A DNA stretch of 64,000 bases, taken from the NCBI GenBank assembly GCA_022578605.1, contig MU394093.1, positions 291,179 through 355,178 of the forward strand, read 5' to 3'. This DNA comes from Camillea tinctor (Eukaryota > Ascomycota > Sordariomycetes > Xylariales > Xylariaceae). A program made the position numbers and the translations under genes. A model generated the notes under the pieces. That model saw only the letters and a program-made list of their open reading frames with translations. It was not told where the DNA came from and did no database searches. Below are positions 25,901 to 39,403 of the stretch, piece after piece. The first letter of the stretch is position 1, and each line of letters opens with the position of its first letter.

Positions 25901-28216
25901 AACTGATCAGCAAAGCGGGTGATAGCGTTCTATCTACTCTACTTCCCACCCTTGAGGAAGGCCTCCAGACATCCAGCGACATGGATGCCAAGCAAGGTAT
26001 CTGTCTCGCACTAAAGGAGCTCATATCATCGGCGTCCGTGGAAGCCTTAGAGGACCATGAAAAGATCCTCATATCCGTTGTGAGGACTGCCCTCACAGAT
26101 TCTAACGATAAGGTTAGAAAGGCTGCCGCCGAAGCATTCGACTCATTGCAGAAAATCATCGGCAAGCGAGCTATTGATCAGGTTCTTCCATACTTGCTCA
26201 ACCTTTTGCGTTCCGAGGAAGAGGCCGACAATGCCTTATCCGCCTTGCTTACACTTCTCACTGAGCCAACACGATCTAACATTATCCTATCAAATCTAGT
26301 TCCGACGTTGACAACTTTTCCCATATCAGCCTTCAACGCCAAAGCACTAGCGTTATTGTCTGGCGTTGCGAAATCTGCCATGAACCGACGACTACCAAAC
26401 ATCATCAATTCTCTTATGGACAACATCATTGATGCTAATGACGGAGAACTCCAGAATGAATTAGAATCATCACTGGATACTGTTATCAAGTCAATAGACG
26501 AGTATGACGGCCTCAACACTGTAATGAACGTGTTGCTTCAGCTCGTCAAGAATGACGATCATCGCAAGCGTGCAGTTACAGCATCCCGGCTCGCAAACTT
26601 CTTCACGAGTTCTACCATTGACTATTCCCGATTTCACCAGGATATCATCCGCGCCCTTCTCATATCATTCGACGATCGAGATACAGCGGTCGTCAAGGCA
26701 GCATGGACAGCACTTAGCGAATTCACGAAGAAACTCAAGAAGGAGGAAATGGAAGCTCTCGTGCCATCTACAAGGCAAACATTGTTGCAGGTTGGTGTCG
26801 CCGGTTCCAACCTCGCAGGTTTCGAGCTGCCAAAGGGTATCAGTGCCATCCTCCCCATATTCCTTCAGGGTCTCATGAATGGCACCTCAGAGCAGAGGAC
26901 CAGCGCTGCATTGGCCATTTCAGATATCGTCGACAGAACCAGCGAAAACTCCCTTAAGCCATTCGTGACACAAATCACGGGTCCTTTGATCCGTGTCGTA
27001 TCCGAGAGATCTACTGAGGTTAAGGCAGCTATCCTCCTAACCCTGAATAATCTCCTTGAGAAAATGCCGACGGCTCTCAAACCTTTCTTGCCCCAGCTAC
27101 AGAGAACCTTTGCGAGGTCGTTAGCAGACACTACGAGTGAATTACTACGGTCGCGCGCTGCGAAAGCGTTGGGCACTTTGATTAAATTCACACCTCGTGT
27201 TGATCCATTAATTGCCGAGCTGGTGACCGGCTCCAAAACATCGGACCATGGTGTCAAGACGGCCATGCTGAAGGCGCTATACGAGGTCATTAGCAAGGCA
27301 GGTTCCAATATGGGCGAAAGTTCAAGGACTGCAGTCCTTGGGCTCATTGATATGGAGACCGACACGAAGGATGATACGATGATAGTGACGAATGCAAAAC
27401 TCTTAGGAGCGCTTATTAAGAATGTGCCGGCGGAGGTGGCCAATGGTTTGATGAAGAACCGGGTGGTTACAACTCACTTCACTAGTTCATCGATCCTCGC
27501 TCTCAATGCCGTTCTGGTGGAATCCCCCCAGGCCTTGCTGGAAAGCCCGCTAGCTGAAGATTTGCCCGAGGTCCTTTGCCTGGGCATGTCAAACAAAAAT
27601 GTGAGTCCATTATATAACGTGACCCATTGTAATAGAGCTCTTACACTAACGGACTTTGAAGCTGTTCGTGGCAGATAATGCAATTCTAGCAACGGGCAAA
27701 TACCTTCTATTAGGGCCGCCGAAGTCATTCGAGACAACGAAGCCCGTCTTCTCAAGCCTCGCCGAGATTATTAGCCCAGGTAACCCGTCGGACTCTCGTC
27801 GCCTTGCGCTCGTCGTTGTGCGGACGGTTTCACGTACCAACATGGAGATGGTCCGACCTCATCTACCCCTCCTCGCGCCACCTGTGTTCGCGTCTGTGCG
27901 CGACCCAGTGATACCGGTCAAGCTGGCAGCCGAGGCAGCCTTTATAGAGATATTTGGCGTAGTAGACGAAGAAGGCAAGGTGTTCGAGAAGTACATGAGC
28001 GGCGCGGGAGAAGAACTTCCAGCCAACACGAAGAGGAGCATGCAGGATTACTTCAAGAGAGTGGCTGTTCGATTAGGCAACCAAGCACGGGAAAGGAGAG
28101 AAGCAGAAGGTGGACAAGGAGGACTAGGATTGAGCCATGATGAGGTGGAAGATGAGAAGGAAATATGGAGTGTAGGGGCCGTTGAGATTGGAGGCGGCGT
28201 ATTCTCACAAGAATAA
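19941..28216 (+). CDS. gcn1: Translational activator Gcn1
   Basis: Four exons: 19941-20082, 20189-22275, 22330-27600 and 27662-28216. They join in frame to 2684 aa, the usual Gcn1 length (about 2670). Gcn1 binds stalled or collided ribosomes in the cytosol and delivers the uncharged-tRNA signal to the kinase Gcn2. The whole chain is HEAT-like helical repeats. The segment around residues 1500-1750 matches the eEF3-like part of the family. About 2110-2480 corresponds to the region that binds the Gcn2 RWD domain, including the conserved block around 2300-2410. The first exon is short (47 codons). Introns 2 and 3 are 54 and 61 bp, and intron 1 is 106 bp. All three are GT..AG and phase-consistent. 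It follows a divergent promoter and precedes eL19, so three translation-related genes are neighbours. Confidence 0.95.
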
Positions 28217-28796
28217 TAGGGAGTTTAAGTAGCAAATGAATATGAATGAAAGAAGAAGACTATGAAGAAGGGAAGATGTCTTTAACACGTGGAGAACTCG
28301 AAGCTCTTGAGTGCCCCAAGAAATCATAGGAAATCATTCGCCAGTGAGAACCTCAGGGAAGGAAGAGGGAGAGAGACAAGGGGACAAGGGGGTTATGGAA
28401 GCTCGGAGCGGCAGAGTGGGTCTCTCGAAATAACTATCTTAGTGTACAAGCAACTTGGAGTAGGGCACAGTGCTTGTTAAATCCTTCATAGCTGTGACGG
28501 GTCCAGGCTCAGGGCCAGACAGCCAGGCTAAATACCTAGGTACTTAGGTATCTAAGGTTTATGCTTACCTAATCTAAGGGTAAATTGAGAGTCATGTGAC
28601 TAGAAGATTGCCCTCGCTTAGTGGATTCCACAACCAAATCTTTCTTTCTAAGGCTTTTTGCCAGGTCAGAAATTCTCATCATCCCGAATTCGTGAGGGGG
28701 ACGTTTCCAGCTCTTTTTTTTTTTTTTACTTTCAACCCTTGGACGACTAACCACCGCAGCACAATTTGACCATCATCAAGCATCAATTTCCCCAAG
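28217..28796. promoter_or_regulatory. GCN1 3' region and eL19 promoter
   Basis: This holds the end of the GCN1 transcript, one ACCTAGGT palindrome with flanking TAGGTA words (28534-28541), a T11 run (about 28717-28728) and the eL19 leader. No gene is visible. The T-tract about 70-80 bases upstream of the eL19 start fits the nucleosome-excluding tracts usual at ribosomal-protein promoters. That role is inference. Confidence 0.45.
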
Positions 28797-29946
28797 ATGT
28801 GAGTATAAAAAATTTAATTATTTGGACATGCGATACGGAAGAAGATACTTAATTACCCATATCCATATATATATTTACATATATATATATATATTTCCCT
28901 TTTCTCTTTTTTCCTCATTCCTTGATTCCTTTGCGAACCCACGAACTTGCGAACCCGTGATGCATCACAACGATTGTACTTCTTAACAATCTATCATATC
29001 ACATCGTCATCGCCATCGCCATCGTCATCAATATCGCTATCGACCACACTCCCCATCCACCCCTCCCGAGTCGCCCCCACGATCTTTATATCCATCCAAC
29101 TTCAGCAAAGCAGTGTCCAAAAAAACTAATACGCTTTTCCTTCTCTATAGGGTCAACCTCCGCACTCAGAAGCGCCTCGCGGCGTCGGTCATCGGATGCG
29201 GCAAGCGCAAGATCTGGCTCGACCCCAACGAGGTGAACGAAATCTCCAATGCCAACTCCCGACAGACCATCCGAAAGCTGGTTAGCGATGGCCTCATTAT
29301 CAAGAAGCCTGTTACCATGCACTCGAGATCCCGAGCCCGTGAGCTGAACCTTGCCCGACGAGACGGCCGACACCGTGGTTTTGGTAAGAGAAAGGGTACC
29401 GCCGATGCCCGTATGCCTGAGTACGTTTAGCCCCATTGTTATTCTCTTTTATATAGATATACGTCTCGGGTGTGCCACTCGCCCTCCATCAGAGTCACGG
29501 CCGTGGCCGTAGCCATAGCCATAGCCACATGTCGCCATCAACTGACCTTCGAGATAGGCAAGTTCTATGGATGCGCCGTCTCCGAGTCCTCCGCCGTCTC
29601 CTAGTCAAGTACCGCGCCAGCGGTAAGATCGACAAGCACCTGTACCACGAGCTGTATCACTCCAGCAAGGGTAACGCCTTCAAGCACAAGAGAGCGCTCG
29701 TCGAGCACGTAAGTCTCTATCTAGATCCCAAACAAAGCTGCATCTGCATCTGCATCTTCCATGATAAGGGGAGCCATCTAACAGATATGATGACAGATCC
29801 ACCGTGCCAAGGCCGAGAAGGCCCGTGAGCGGGCACTCCAGGAGGAAATGGATGCTAAGCGACAGAAGAACAAGGCTGCCCGTGAGCGCAAGATGGAGAG
29901 ACAGGCGGCTAAGCGTAATGCTCTGGCTGGTGAGGAGGAGGCATGA
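28797..29946 (+). CDS. rpl19: 60S ribosomal protein eL19
   Basis: Four exons: 28797-28798, 29151-29420, 29558-29708 and 29797-29946, giving 190 aa, the standard eL19 length. It is a structural protein of the large subunit near the exit-tunnel side that contributes to an intersubunit bridge. The product begins [20 protein letters not shown] and carries the family's DPNEVNEI and RQTIRKL blocks, with a long basic C-terminal helix. The first coding exon is only two bases, AT. A 352-bp intron splits the start codon, and the G comes from exon 2 after a TCTATAG acceptor. Introns 2 and 3 are 137 and 88 bp. I saw no convincing snoRNA in any intron, although ribosomal-protein introns often host them. 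Confidence 0.95.
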
Positions 29947-31675
29947 AGGACTACTCTAGGAGGAGGAGACATATGAGGCTGGAGATGTCATATGGACACC
30001 GGAATCTGAGAGACGGCTGCATTCGGAGTATATGGTTGGGTCTCTATTTCCTTCCGCCCTTCGGTCGTAATGCTTCTACCGCCGGGCTTTTGCATGTATG
30101 GCATTGAGAACAAACAAACAAAAAAATTAGGAAGCAATGAACTTGACGCCGGATCTTTGCCCTTCTTATTACAGGTTGTGCATATGTGTGTGTGTATGTG
30201 TGTGTATACGTATGTAAGCGCCATACCGGTTGCCACCTCAATATTTCAATACCTATATACATTGTACGGTCACGTAAAGCTATCTTTGAGGCTGACTTAG
30301 GTACATACTACTTATACTTAACCTACTTCTAATAGGTATTTAAATAGCCCATCTCCAGACACAGCGTTGTTTTCATTATTGAGGTTACGTGCCGTTCAGG
30401 TATAGCCTATCTTTATTGACGATAGCATAATCATAAGACGGTTTACTTCAGAGAGTGGATTCTTCTTGAGTTAAGACGACTCCATGATATCTTCCCTTGG
30501 TAGGTATCAATTGATCAATAATTTGAGACAATTAGTATTTCCTCTATTTTAATCAATACGTCGACCATAGCTCGCCCAAATAGGACCTGAAGCAAAAATC
30601 CAGAGAGCGCGTGTAGATATGCAGGAAGACCATTGTGAATCTACCAAAAAAAAAAATTGGGAGAGGAATGGAAATTAGGGGCGGTGGGTGTAGGTTATTA
30701 TAATTTTTATTAATGAACGACGTGATAAGCAAAGGTGATCAACTTAGTTTGGATCAGATTTCTTCATATTGTCCCTTAAAAGGTGGTGAGAATGCCGCCA
30801 GGGACATTTCAGCATGGTCCCGCTGTGAAGCGGAATCCGAATGTGCGACTAGAAGCGGGCTCATCACGTCCAATTTAGTTGATACAGAAGAAGAAGAAGA
30901 AAAGAAAAAGGGAGAAAAGAGTTCTAGGTACTAAGACAAGCGTTTAAAAAAAAGGAGCTTAGGGCGCGAATTTGTTAAGTCACGTGCATCGTTAGAAACA
31001 GACGTCCACTACCTAGGTACCTTATCTTATCCATTTAGTAAATCCTGCCCTTTAGTTCTTGTAAGTTGCTTAGGTATAGCAAACACTACCTACCTGCCTA
31101 CATACATACTATGTAGTTAGTAGGTAGGTACGGATTGGTTACTGGTTACTTAATGCCTATCCAACCCCGCTAAAGAATAGAGAAACCTTAAAAAAACCCC
31201 TCCTTTCCCCGAGCTTCGGGCAAGTAGGTCCCTTGCAAATGCGAATTATTACATACTACGTAGTAGTAGGTAGTACCTACATCTTTAAATACATTACATA
31301 TAGAAAAGCAGGTACTTACCTAGTAGGTAGCGATAAAGATACGGAATTCGATCGGAGGTTAATTACCTAATATCCAATGGATAACCCGGGACCTGTGATA
31401 TTTTTGAATTACCTAGTATTACTTAGCTATTTTACATCCATACATCAAAGTCGATTCTGTTCACCTTAAAAAAAAAAAAAAAAGAACAAGAATGGAACAA
31501 CACTAGGTTAAGGAATTTACCTAGGTAGATAGATCAAAAGTGCGAGCAAGTAGGTAATTGTTCAATTCCCCGTTTCATTCTATTATCCTCGTTTGTTTTT
31601 TCTTCTTCAAGCTAATCAATCCCACTCATTCATGGTCATCGCCATCTCCAGGTACGCAGGTCCCGAAACGAAGCT
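29947..31675. other. Intergenic region, no gene seen
   Basis: This covers the 3' end of eL19 and the promoter of the SHMT gene. It contains a (TG)n-rich stretch (about 30178-30212), several A runs, and ACCTAGGT palindromes at 31011-31018 and 31519-31526 with dense TAGGTA/TACCTA words from 31000 to 31330. No coding frame is convincing. Confidence 0.55.
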
Positions 31676-33523
31676 ATGTTGCTTTCCACATTTCGAGGCA
31701 CCCCGCGTGGCCTGCGATATCTTCCGAGATGGTCTTCCATCGCCGTCCAGGGCGGTGCGCGCAGAGCCCAGTCCACCTCCACCGTGGCCCAGGATGGTCA
31801 ACAACGGGTATGTGCGAATTGTCTCGGAGAGAGGTTATATGCTAACCAAGATGCTTGTAGCTGCTATCGGCCCATCTCCAGCAGGCCGACCCAACCGTAT
31901 TCGAGATCATTGAGAAGGTAAGAATAGATTATATTTCATGTCAATTGCGCATTTGCCATGATCTCATCTTATCTCAGGCATCGTATTGACAGGAGTTCGC
32001 AGGAGAAAAACCGGCAAAAGCACTTTATCAATTTAATTCCCTCGGAGAATTTCACCTCCCAAGCCGTTCTCGATGCCCTCGGGAGCGTGATGCAAAGTAC
32101 GACCGATAACGGACCGACCGCCCACTCGCTCGCTTTCCTAGGTCACGACTAACAGAGCTTGCAGACAAGTATTCGGAAGGCTATCCTGGCGCCCGGTACT
32201 ATGCCGGCAACGAGTTTATAGATCAGTCCGAGAGGCTGTGCCAGCAGAGAGCTCTCGAGACCTTTGGTCTGAACGAGAATGAGTGGGGGGTCAACGTCCA
32301 GTGTGAGTCTATATTCTGCGAGGTACAGACATCTTGGCTTCGGGCTCGGTGCTGACAAGCCTGATGGGAGGTGGCGAACAGCTCTCTCTGGCGCGCCGGC
32401 CAACCTATACGTCTACTCCGCCCTGATGAACACTCACGACCGACTTATGGGCCTGGATCTCCCCCATGGCGGTCACCTTTCTCACGGCTACCAGACCCCG
32501 ACCAAGAAAATATCGGCTGTGTCCAAGTACTTCGAGACTGTCCCTTACAGGTTGAACGAGGAAACGGGTCTAATCGACTATGAGAAGCTAGACGAGCTGG
32601 CCCAGCTCTATCGCCCCAAGATCATTGTCGCCGGCACAAGTGCTTATGGCAGGTTCATCGACTACAAGCGGATCAAGGAGACTTGTGACAAGGTCAATGC
32701 CTATCTGCTCGCCGATATGGCCCATATTTCTGGTCTTGTTGCTGCCAAGGTTATCCCCGGTCCTTTTAGCTTCGCAGACATTGTGACAACGACGAGTCAC
32801 AAGAGTCTGCGCGGTCCTCGAGGTGCCATGATCTTCTTCAGAAAGGGCGTAAGGCGCGTTAACCCAAAGACCAAGGCCGAAACCCTGTACGACCTGGAGA
32901 ATCCCATCAACAACTCGGTGTTCCCAGGCCATCAGGGAGGTCCTCATAATCACACCATCACAGCGCTTTCCGTTGCTCTAAAGCAGGCGCAGACGCCCGA
33001 ATTCCGCGCATACCAAGAGCAGGTTCTGGCCAACGCAAAGGCCCTCGCTACCCGCCTGGGTGAGGCCAAAAATAACGGCGGCCTAGGATACAAGTTGGTC
33101 AGTGGTGGCACGGACAACCATCTAGTTCTTGTCGACCTCAAACCCCAGGCTGTCGACGGCGCTCGCGTCGAGCGCCTCCTTGAGTTGGTAGGTGTAGCAA
33201 GCAACAAGAACACGGTGCCCGGCGATAAGTCAGCCATGGTACCCGGCGGGCTGCGCATAGGCACGCCAGCCATGACGACGCGAGGATTCACGGAAGATGA
33301 CTTTATCAGGGTGGCCGACATCATCGACCGCACCGTGACGATCGCTGCGCGGGTAGACAAAGCAGCGCGCAAAGCGGCAGAGGAGAAGGGCGAAAAGTAC
33401 AAGCTCAAATTCTTCTTTGACTATCTAGGCACAGGCGAGGACGATGCAGAGATCGTGCAGCTACGTGCAGAGGTGGCGGACTGGGTAGGGACCTACCCGC
33501 TGCCTTGGGATGAGAAGCCATGA
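31676..33523 (+). CDS. shm1: Mitochondrial serine hydroxymethyltransferase
   Basis: Five exons: 31676-31807, 31861-31917, 32003-32096, 32165-32302 and 32382-33523, joining in frame to 520 aa. This PLP enzyme interconverts serine plus tetrahydrofolate with glycine plus 5,10-methylene-tetrahydrofolate and feeds one-carbon metabolism. The first 35-40 residues are Arg- and Ser-rich with no acidic residue before D40 ([19 protein letters not shown]), a mitochondrial presequence, so this is the organellar rather than the cytosolic form. Family blocks seen include [41 protein letters not shown] and [14 protein letters not shown], with the PLP lysine at about K281. The C terminus ends in WVGTYPLPW. 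Introns are 53-85 bp, clustered in the 5' third. Confidence 0.95.
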
Positions 33524-35395
33524 CGTTGATCTGCATCCAACGGTGGGTATCACAGAGGATTCGACCAAAGCCCGATTTTTAAGTCTAGAGATCGGTCGAC
33601 GGGTTAGCTGTATGGTTCCTTTTTTTTTTTTTTTCCCTCTCTCACTCTTCTACCCACCCATCATGTGAGAGATGTATGGTAGAATGTGTGAGGGTCTGTT
33701 CCACATATATGGAGACGCACCTCAACGTAGCATTGGAGTTATGGTAGGCATTATTGTATACGATTTCGTGATGGCCTCATTTACATCACCACTACTACAA
33801 CTACTGTCACCACCCGTACCAGTGCCAAACTTAAAAACGTAGGGCCCAACTCTGCCACTATAGTAACTTGCTTATGGCAGATAAGTTTGAAGGAGCTGAC
33901 CGGAAGGTCATCTCCGTATTGAGAAGCTTGTGTTACAGCAATAAAAGATTGGGGGATTGGATAAAACATGGTAGTGAGGTCACGGATGCTATCCCAAGTA
34001 CCTACCTGAGCGGCGAATGAGATTACAACTTGTAGGATGGAAAGTCGTGGTAGTTCCCGCCTCGAAATCAGAAAGACATGCATAAGCTACCAGTAGTGTA
34101 TGACGAGTAGTTTAAGAATAAGATGTGAAGAAAAATGGTACGAAATAATATTAATAGTGATGAAGAGACATAAGATAAGTACATACCCGGGTATATCTAC
34201 ATACGTAGTAACTAATATCCTTGGTAGCTACACAACGGGTTGGGTATCATGCAGCGAAAAGTACATAACCTACCTACACAATACCTAGGTTGATTCCAAC
34301 TTTGATGGTGTAGTAAAAGGGAGTCTGTGGTACAACAACGAACGGTAAATGATCTGTGACTCCTACATAGATAAAGGAGGTACGAAGGCGGGTAAATATA
34401 TCCATATCAATGCAGCGACGTATTACCACGCCTTGGCCTCACTTGAGTATAGGATAGTAGCCTGAAGGGGGGGTTTTTTTTTCCTTGGAAAGATCATGTT
34501 AATTAGGTAAAGCGTCTTACGGGCCAAAAAGGGAAGAAAAGTATCTGGCAAAAATAATTCGCATCGAAGGTCCCGGTTCTACTAGTTATAAGATAGCTAT
34601 AGGAAATGAGGGTGAGGAGGGAGAGTGGTGGTCAGGCTTAAGCGTTGTTACGAGTTAAGGGATGTAGTAAGAAGTACCCAACCTGTAGTGTGATCTAAGA
34701 TAACAAATAATAGGTTGTGATGTTTAGAGGAGAATCAAAGTAATAAAGGGATAAAGCGGCAATAGGCCAAAGCCTCACCGTCAAATCATTCCAGACTATT
34801 ATAAAAACTTCATCCCAGGACTCCATGTAGTACCTCAAGATCTATTTAGGTCTAACGTAAGAATATAAGGTTGATGCGGCCGTAAGCAAAAATCAAACAA
34901 TAATAATGAATTTTGGGTTAAGTAAAACAATTGTCCATCAAACTAAACCTCCTCTTACACTATACAGTAATCTATACGTTTGCAATATTCTCTATACTTA
35001 TTTACACTCCATATTTTAACAGGTTACGCATACCCCCACAAATCTGTGTACCCTAGAGAGCATTTAACATATCAACTTAACCTATATCTATCCCTTACCC
35101 ACTTGCTCACTTTACCCCAGATATCTAGATTTTACTATGGGGTTATGATACCTAGGTAGGTTGCGTCTATACCCACAACCCTCCACTCTCAATGGATCGA
35201 CTTACATATTGAGTGAATACCATCTTGGTTTTTTGGGTTTTTTGAATAGCCAGTGGCTTTGATCTTGAGAGGGGACACTGAGAAACCATCTCGATACTTC
35301 AAGTTGCCATAATACGCACTATTGGTAATAGGTACTGAATTAGAAAGGGGATGAATAACAGACGGATACAGCAAGCTGCGAAGGAAGAAAGAGAA

Positions 35396-35418
35396 AGAGA
35401 GAGAGAGAGAGAGAGAGA
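35396..35418. repeat. (GA)11 microsatellite
   Basis: Run of GA dinucleotides in the gene-poor region. Confidence 0.9.
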
Positions 35419-36958
35419 ATGACGTCCAGATGAGCAGATGGCGGCAAATCATCTTAACCATCTTGGGTATCCCATAGGGCGGCTCTGCGGAATATGACTT
35501 CTTAGGAATGATAGACGACCAAGAGTCAGCCATGTGGCATGGCAGGTGGTCAGAGATTCGCCCGGTGCCGCCCAGTCAAGACGGACTCTGCTGCTTACTT
35601 TGGGTGATGCGCAGCGTCTAACCTGAATATACCCCGGCCTCCCCTCCCCTGCTCCCCCACCCCCTTTCTCCCCTTTGAACCCTTTTCCTCCTCTCTTGGA
35701 TACTCTCCTACATCACTACTAGTGTAGTATGACAAGTTCCAAGGAGAAGGGGAACCAGGGTCCTCATAAGGAACATTGGCAAGCTTAGACCAACCCAAGT
35801 CAGCATCCCGGGAAGAAAAAGGGATGTAGAGGGGAAGGGGATAGGAAGACGAGGGGTTTAGAAGTATCTAGGTTAGGTAGCTTTAGGTGTTTAAGGATCT
35901 TCTTCCCGCTTCTTTTGCCACACTATAGTATGAGTGTGTATATATCTTTTTTATCCTATATGGGTAACACTTAGATCTGTCAATCTGACCTAGCTTTGAT
36001 AAATAAAATTATTGATGGATGGAATGGAGAGGAGGGGAAATAGTTTTCTTATAACTGATTTGGTTGTTGAAACAGTAAAGGAATTCATTTTTGTCTTATT
36101 ATTATTATTATTTTTAATTTTCATTTATCTATTCCTTGTTTTCTTGACATATTTCTTTTAACGTGTTCCTTTGTTTGCTCACTTCCAATGCTTCCAATGT
36201 TTACATGTAGGCACTGGGAGTTGTGATATGTAGATGAAAATCGTCATTGTGTAGCAATGGTTCTACAGTTACACATGTCCGTCTGTGTGCCCGGGGCATG
36301 TACAACATACACAACCTTACTGGGGTTACCCCGTACAAACCCAACTCCACCCCCCTCTCTCCATTGAAATGTAGGTTCCTTATCTATGTACTACCTAAAT
36401 CAAACTTCAACCTACCCTAACCTAGCCACAGTAGAACCAAGATTGTAGGTAGGTAGGTTCTTTCCGCACAGCTGCATCATGAAATGATGATGATGGTAAT
36501 TATGATGATGATGACGACTTATTAATGAAGACACTTGTCTACGTTTACGTGGGGATCCAATACTTTAGGTACCTCTCAAGTTCTATCTCTCTTATTTCTC
36601 TCTTCTGCACTGGGCATGAGAAAAGTTCATACTAGAGACGTCACCGTGCATGGAATAGTGACTGCGATTCTGGAGAATGGACACGGTGGGTCTACACTGG
36701 ATTAGCCTTCCCCCACACGCTATTGAAGAGTAGTTCAAATGTGCAAGATGTAGTGATCATAGGTACCCCAACATGTACCAGCAACGTATACTATGCATGC
36801 GTATATGCATGTACTGGGTACGTAGCTGCGCACTAGGTGACCAGCACTACTAAAACTATGTTCTCTGATATCGATCACATCGTCCCCTGAACCATTCTCA
36901 CATACATTACCCAGGGATAGTTCACTTTATGAGTCAGCTCTAACATTAACTCGATAAA

Positions 36959-36977
36959 TATATATATATATATATAT
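36959..36977. repeat. (TA)9 microsatellite
   Basis: Run of TA dinucleotides in the gene-poor region. Confidence 0.9.
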
Positions 36978-38436
36978 TTTAGGATAACTGGTTAATTGGT
37001 TCAAGACGGTGTATGCAATAAATCAAGAACAGTGTAAGAAGGAAAAGGGAAGGGGTTTTTTTGTGGGTGGGGGGTGCGTTCCAGATAGGTAGAAGCGAAG
37101 TTGATATAAGTTACCTATAGACATAATAGTCGTAGGGCTACGAAAGCATACCTAAGATTTGAACCACTAATTTCATCCGATTTATGATCTAACCTACATG
37201 GCCTAAGCAGATTAGTGTTGGTTATAGAATAATTCGTAGCGGCCGCCTTACCGCCTTGTGTGGTTTTTCGGGGGGAGGGGTGCCTGCTTGAGCCTTTTGC
37301 ACTGGCCAACGAGGAGGCGTGAACAAGATGCAACCCCGACTGAAGCAGGTAAATCGTCGTTACCGAGTGCGTATAATTATCTAGCATGTCGGCTCAGCCG
37401 CTTGGCGATAGCATTTACATGGCAGGTAACGGCGGTTTAACATCCATGACTCGGAAGTCTACTTCTAAGCCCGGAAGAGTATACCGTCGTTCCTAAGAGT
37501 GTGACTATGTATGCAGAGTAGATTATAGCAACGAGGCTGTGCAGGTAGGTACGAAAGGGAAAAAAAAATTTAAAAAAATAATAATAGGTTGCTTATTCGT
37601 CAAAGAGGAGGGGGCTAAAGGATCATGGTCAATAGTACCCAATCATGTTTAATGTTGGAAGCGAGAGATGCTATATCGGCTCAGACCGACAGAAGGGCCG
37701 GCAAGTTTTGGATTGACTACTAGTAATGAAGCCGACAGAGAGAAAATAATACCAAGAAGAAAGTTGCCGAAAGTTACAGGGTACACTATTATAATACACT
37801 AGACCAAATATGGCTTAAACCGCAACGGGTCTGCTGTACGTACCCATATTATAAAGCACGCTTGACGTCAGAGAAAATCCAGCGCCTAGGTGAGGTGACT
37901 TTAAACCTCTCTAGGTTAGTTCTTTTACACACAATCCATTACATACAATATACAACACACTGGACTTACACTAGATGCAAAGCAACTTGCTAGGCTCCTT
38001 CGAGCCCCTTACGACTGAATGGATGCTAGATTGCATCCAGCACTTACTACATAGTAACTAGGTTAGGTAATTTCCCTGTATCTGAGTCTATACATGCAAG
38101 GATCGCGTAGGTATCTCGGGCCGACCTTGACTCTTTTTCGATTTCTCGATTTCTAGATCTGGGCATTGGCATGGATACTAACTAACTACATACTACTACC
38201 TACTGTTGTCCGCAAAGAAGAAGAAGAAAACGACAATAAACAGCACTGGACAGCAATGGAAGTTTGGTTAAGGTAACATGTGGCGTCTATTATGAAGTAA
38301 TGGCGTTTATTTACATGTAGGTACGGAGTACAGAGTATACCAGACTCACTTCATTTCAGGAGGTGTCGATACGTGTGTCGATATGTTTCATGCGGTCACC
38401 CATTTCGTCTGAAATATCTCTTTGGGGGCACCACTG

Positions 38437-38485
38437 CCATCATCATCATCATCATCACCACCACCACCATCATCATTACTATCAT
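38437..38485. repeat. (CAT/CAC)n trinucleotide repeat
   Basis: About sixteen tandem CAT or CAC triplets with few interruptions. It is noncoding as far as I can tell, because the frames that would read it as poly-His or poly-Ile/Ser are short and unlike any protein. Confidence 0.85.
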
Positions 38486-39393
38486 TGGATCATTAGTTTT
38501 TAATTAAAAAAGGGCCCGAGAGGGTTGTATCAGGCAAAGAAAAGAAGAAGAAGAAAAGAAAAAAAAGAAAAAGAAAAGGGAGGGTGACCCTGACAAGGCC
38601 CGACTGGACGGGCTGATAGCAGAAAATTATACGAGAGGTCAGAATAACTGGAGACCCATCTGCATCCGCCGCCATCCCCAAGCGCGATTACATCTTTGTA
38701 CAGATCGAGCCTATCCCTCTTCGGGTCTGCGGCGTCATCCTCTACAACATCATTGCATGGCACGAAGACTTGTCGGGTCCTCAGTGCGCATGAGTCCATG
38801 TCAGTATACACACTACATACACCACGACCAGGTACCCATAATGACCCACCAGACACATGTGAACATGAACCCCCCCTCCGTGGGGAAAGGTCATGGGTTA
38901 CCAGCACAGAAGCCCTACGTATGTAGATCTGCCTTGATGCTCATTAACTTCATCTCTCTTTATGTGGGTGAGGAACATAAGGCTGAGTCTATACGCGCAG
39001 ATTGCGAGTACTCTGTACTTGCTTTACAACCGTAACCGCAACCGCAACTGCAATTGCAACCACAATGACGAATATGTAACTTCGTTGGTCATTTCGTTTC
39101 TGGCTGGGCGGCCGACTAGAAAGTGAACCCGCTACTAACAGCCGGGCCAGTACGTACACTACGTACTACTACACCCGACCCCTTTCACATTCCCGGGCAC
39201 ACCGTCCGCATCCTACATGTTCCCTGACAACACGTACATTTCCATCCAGGGTCGGCGGGATCCACAGAAACGACAACATGTATCCGCGTATCCACTTATT
39301 CTTTTTCTTCTTTGGTAGATTCTTTGACGTATAGGTGGATGAGGGCTGCTTTCAAGCAAGCAAATATACAGCTTAAGATATGGAACTGGTTTG

Positions 39394-39403
39394 TATATAT
39401 AAA
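39394..39403 (+). promoter_or_regulatory. TATA box of the HAD hydrolase gene
   Basis: TATATATAAA is followed within 30-90 bases by a CT/CATCAT-rich stretch typical of fungal transcription start regions. It lies about 270 bases upstream of the start codon at 39670. Confidence 0.6.

Noticed and set aside
28799..29150. snoRNA in eL19 intron 1
   Set aside because: No pairing of C and D boxes with a closing stem, and no H/ACA layout, could be found by eye.
30178..30212. Z-DNA-like (TG)n tract as a regulatory element of eL19
   Set aside because: It lies after the stop codon, is interrupted, and has no further support.
37141..37180. Possible tRNA T-arm (GGTTCAAATC on the minus strand)
   Set aside because: The five-base arms beside the loop do not pair, and no acceptor, D or anticodon stem can be drawn around it.
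38530..38907. 125-aa open frame on the minus strand
   Set aside because: It ends in a Phe/Leu run read from an A/G-rich tract, has no family features, and overlaps competing frames on the other strand.
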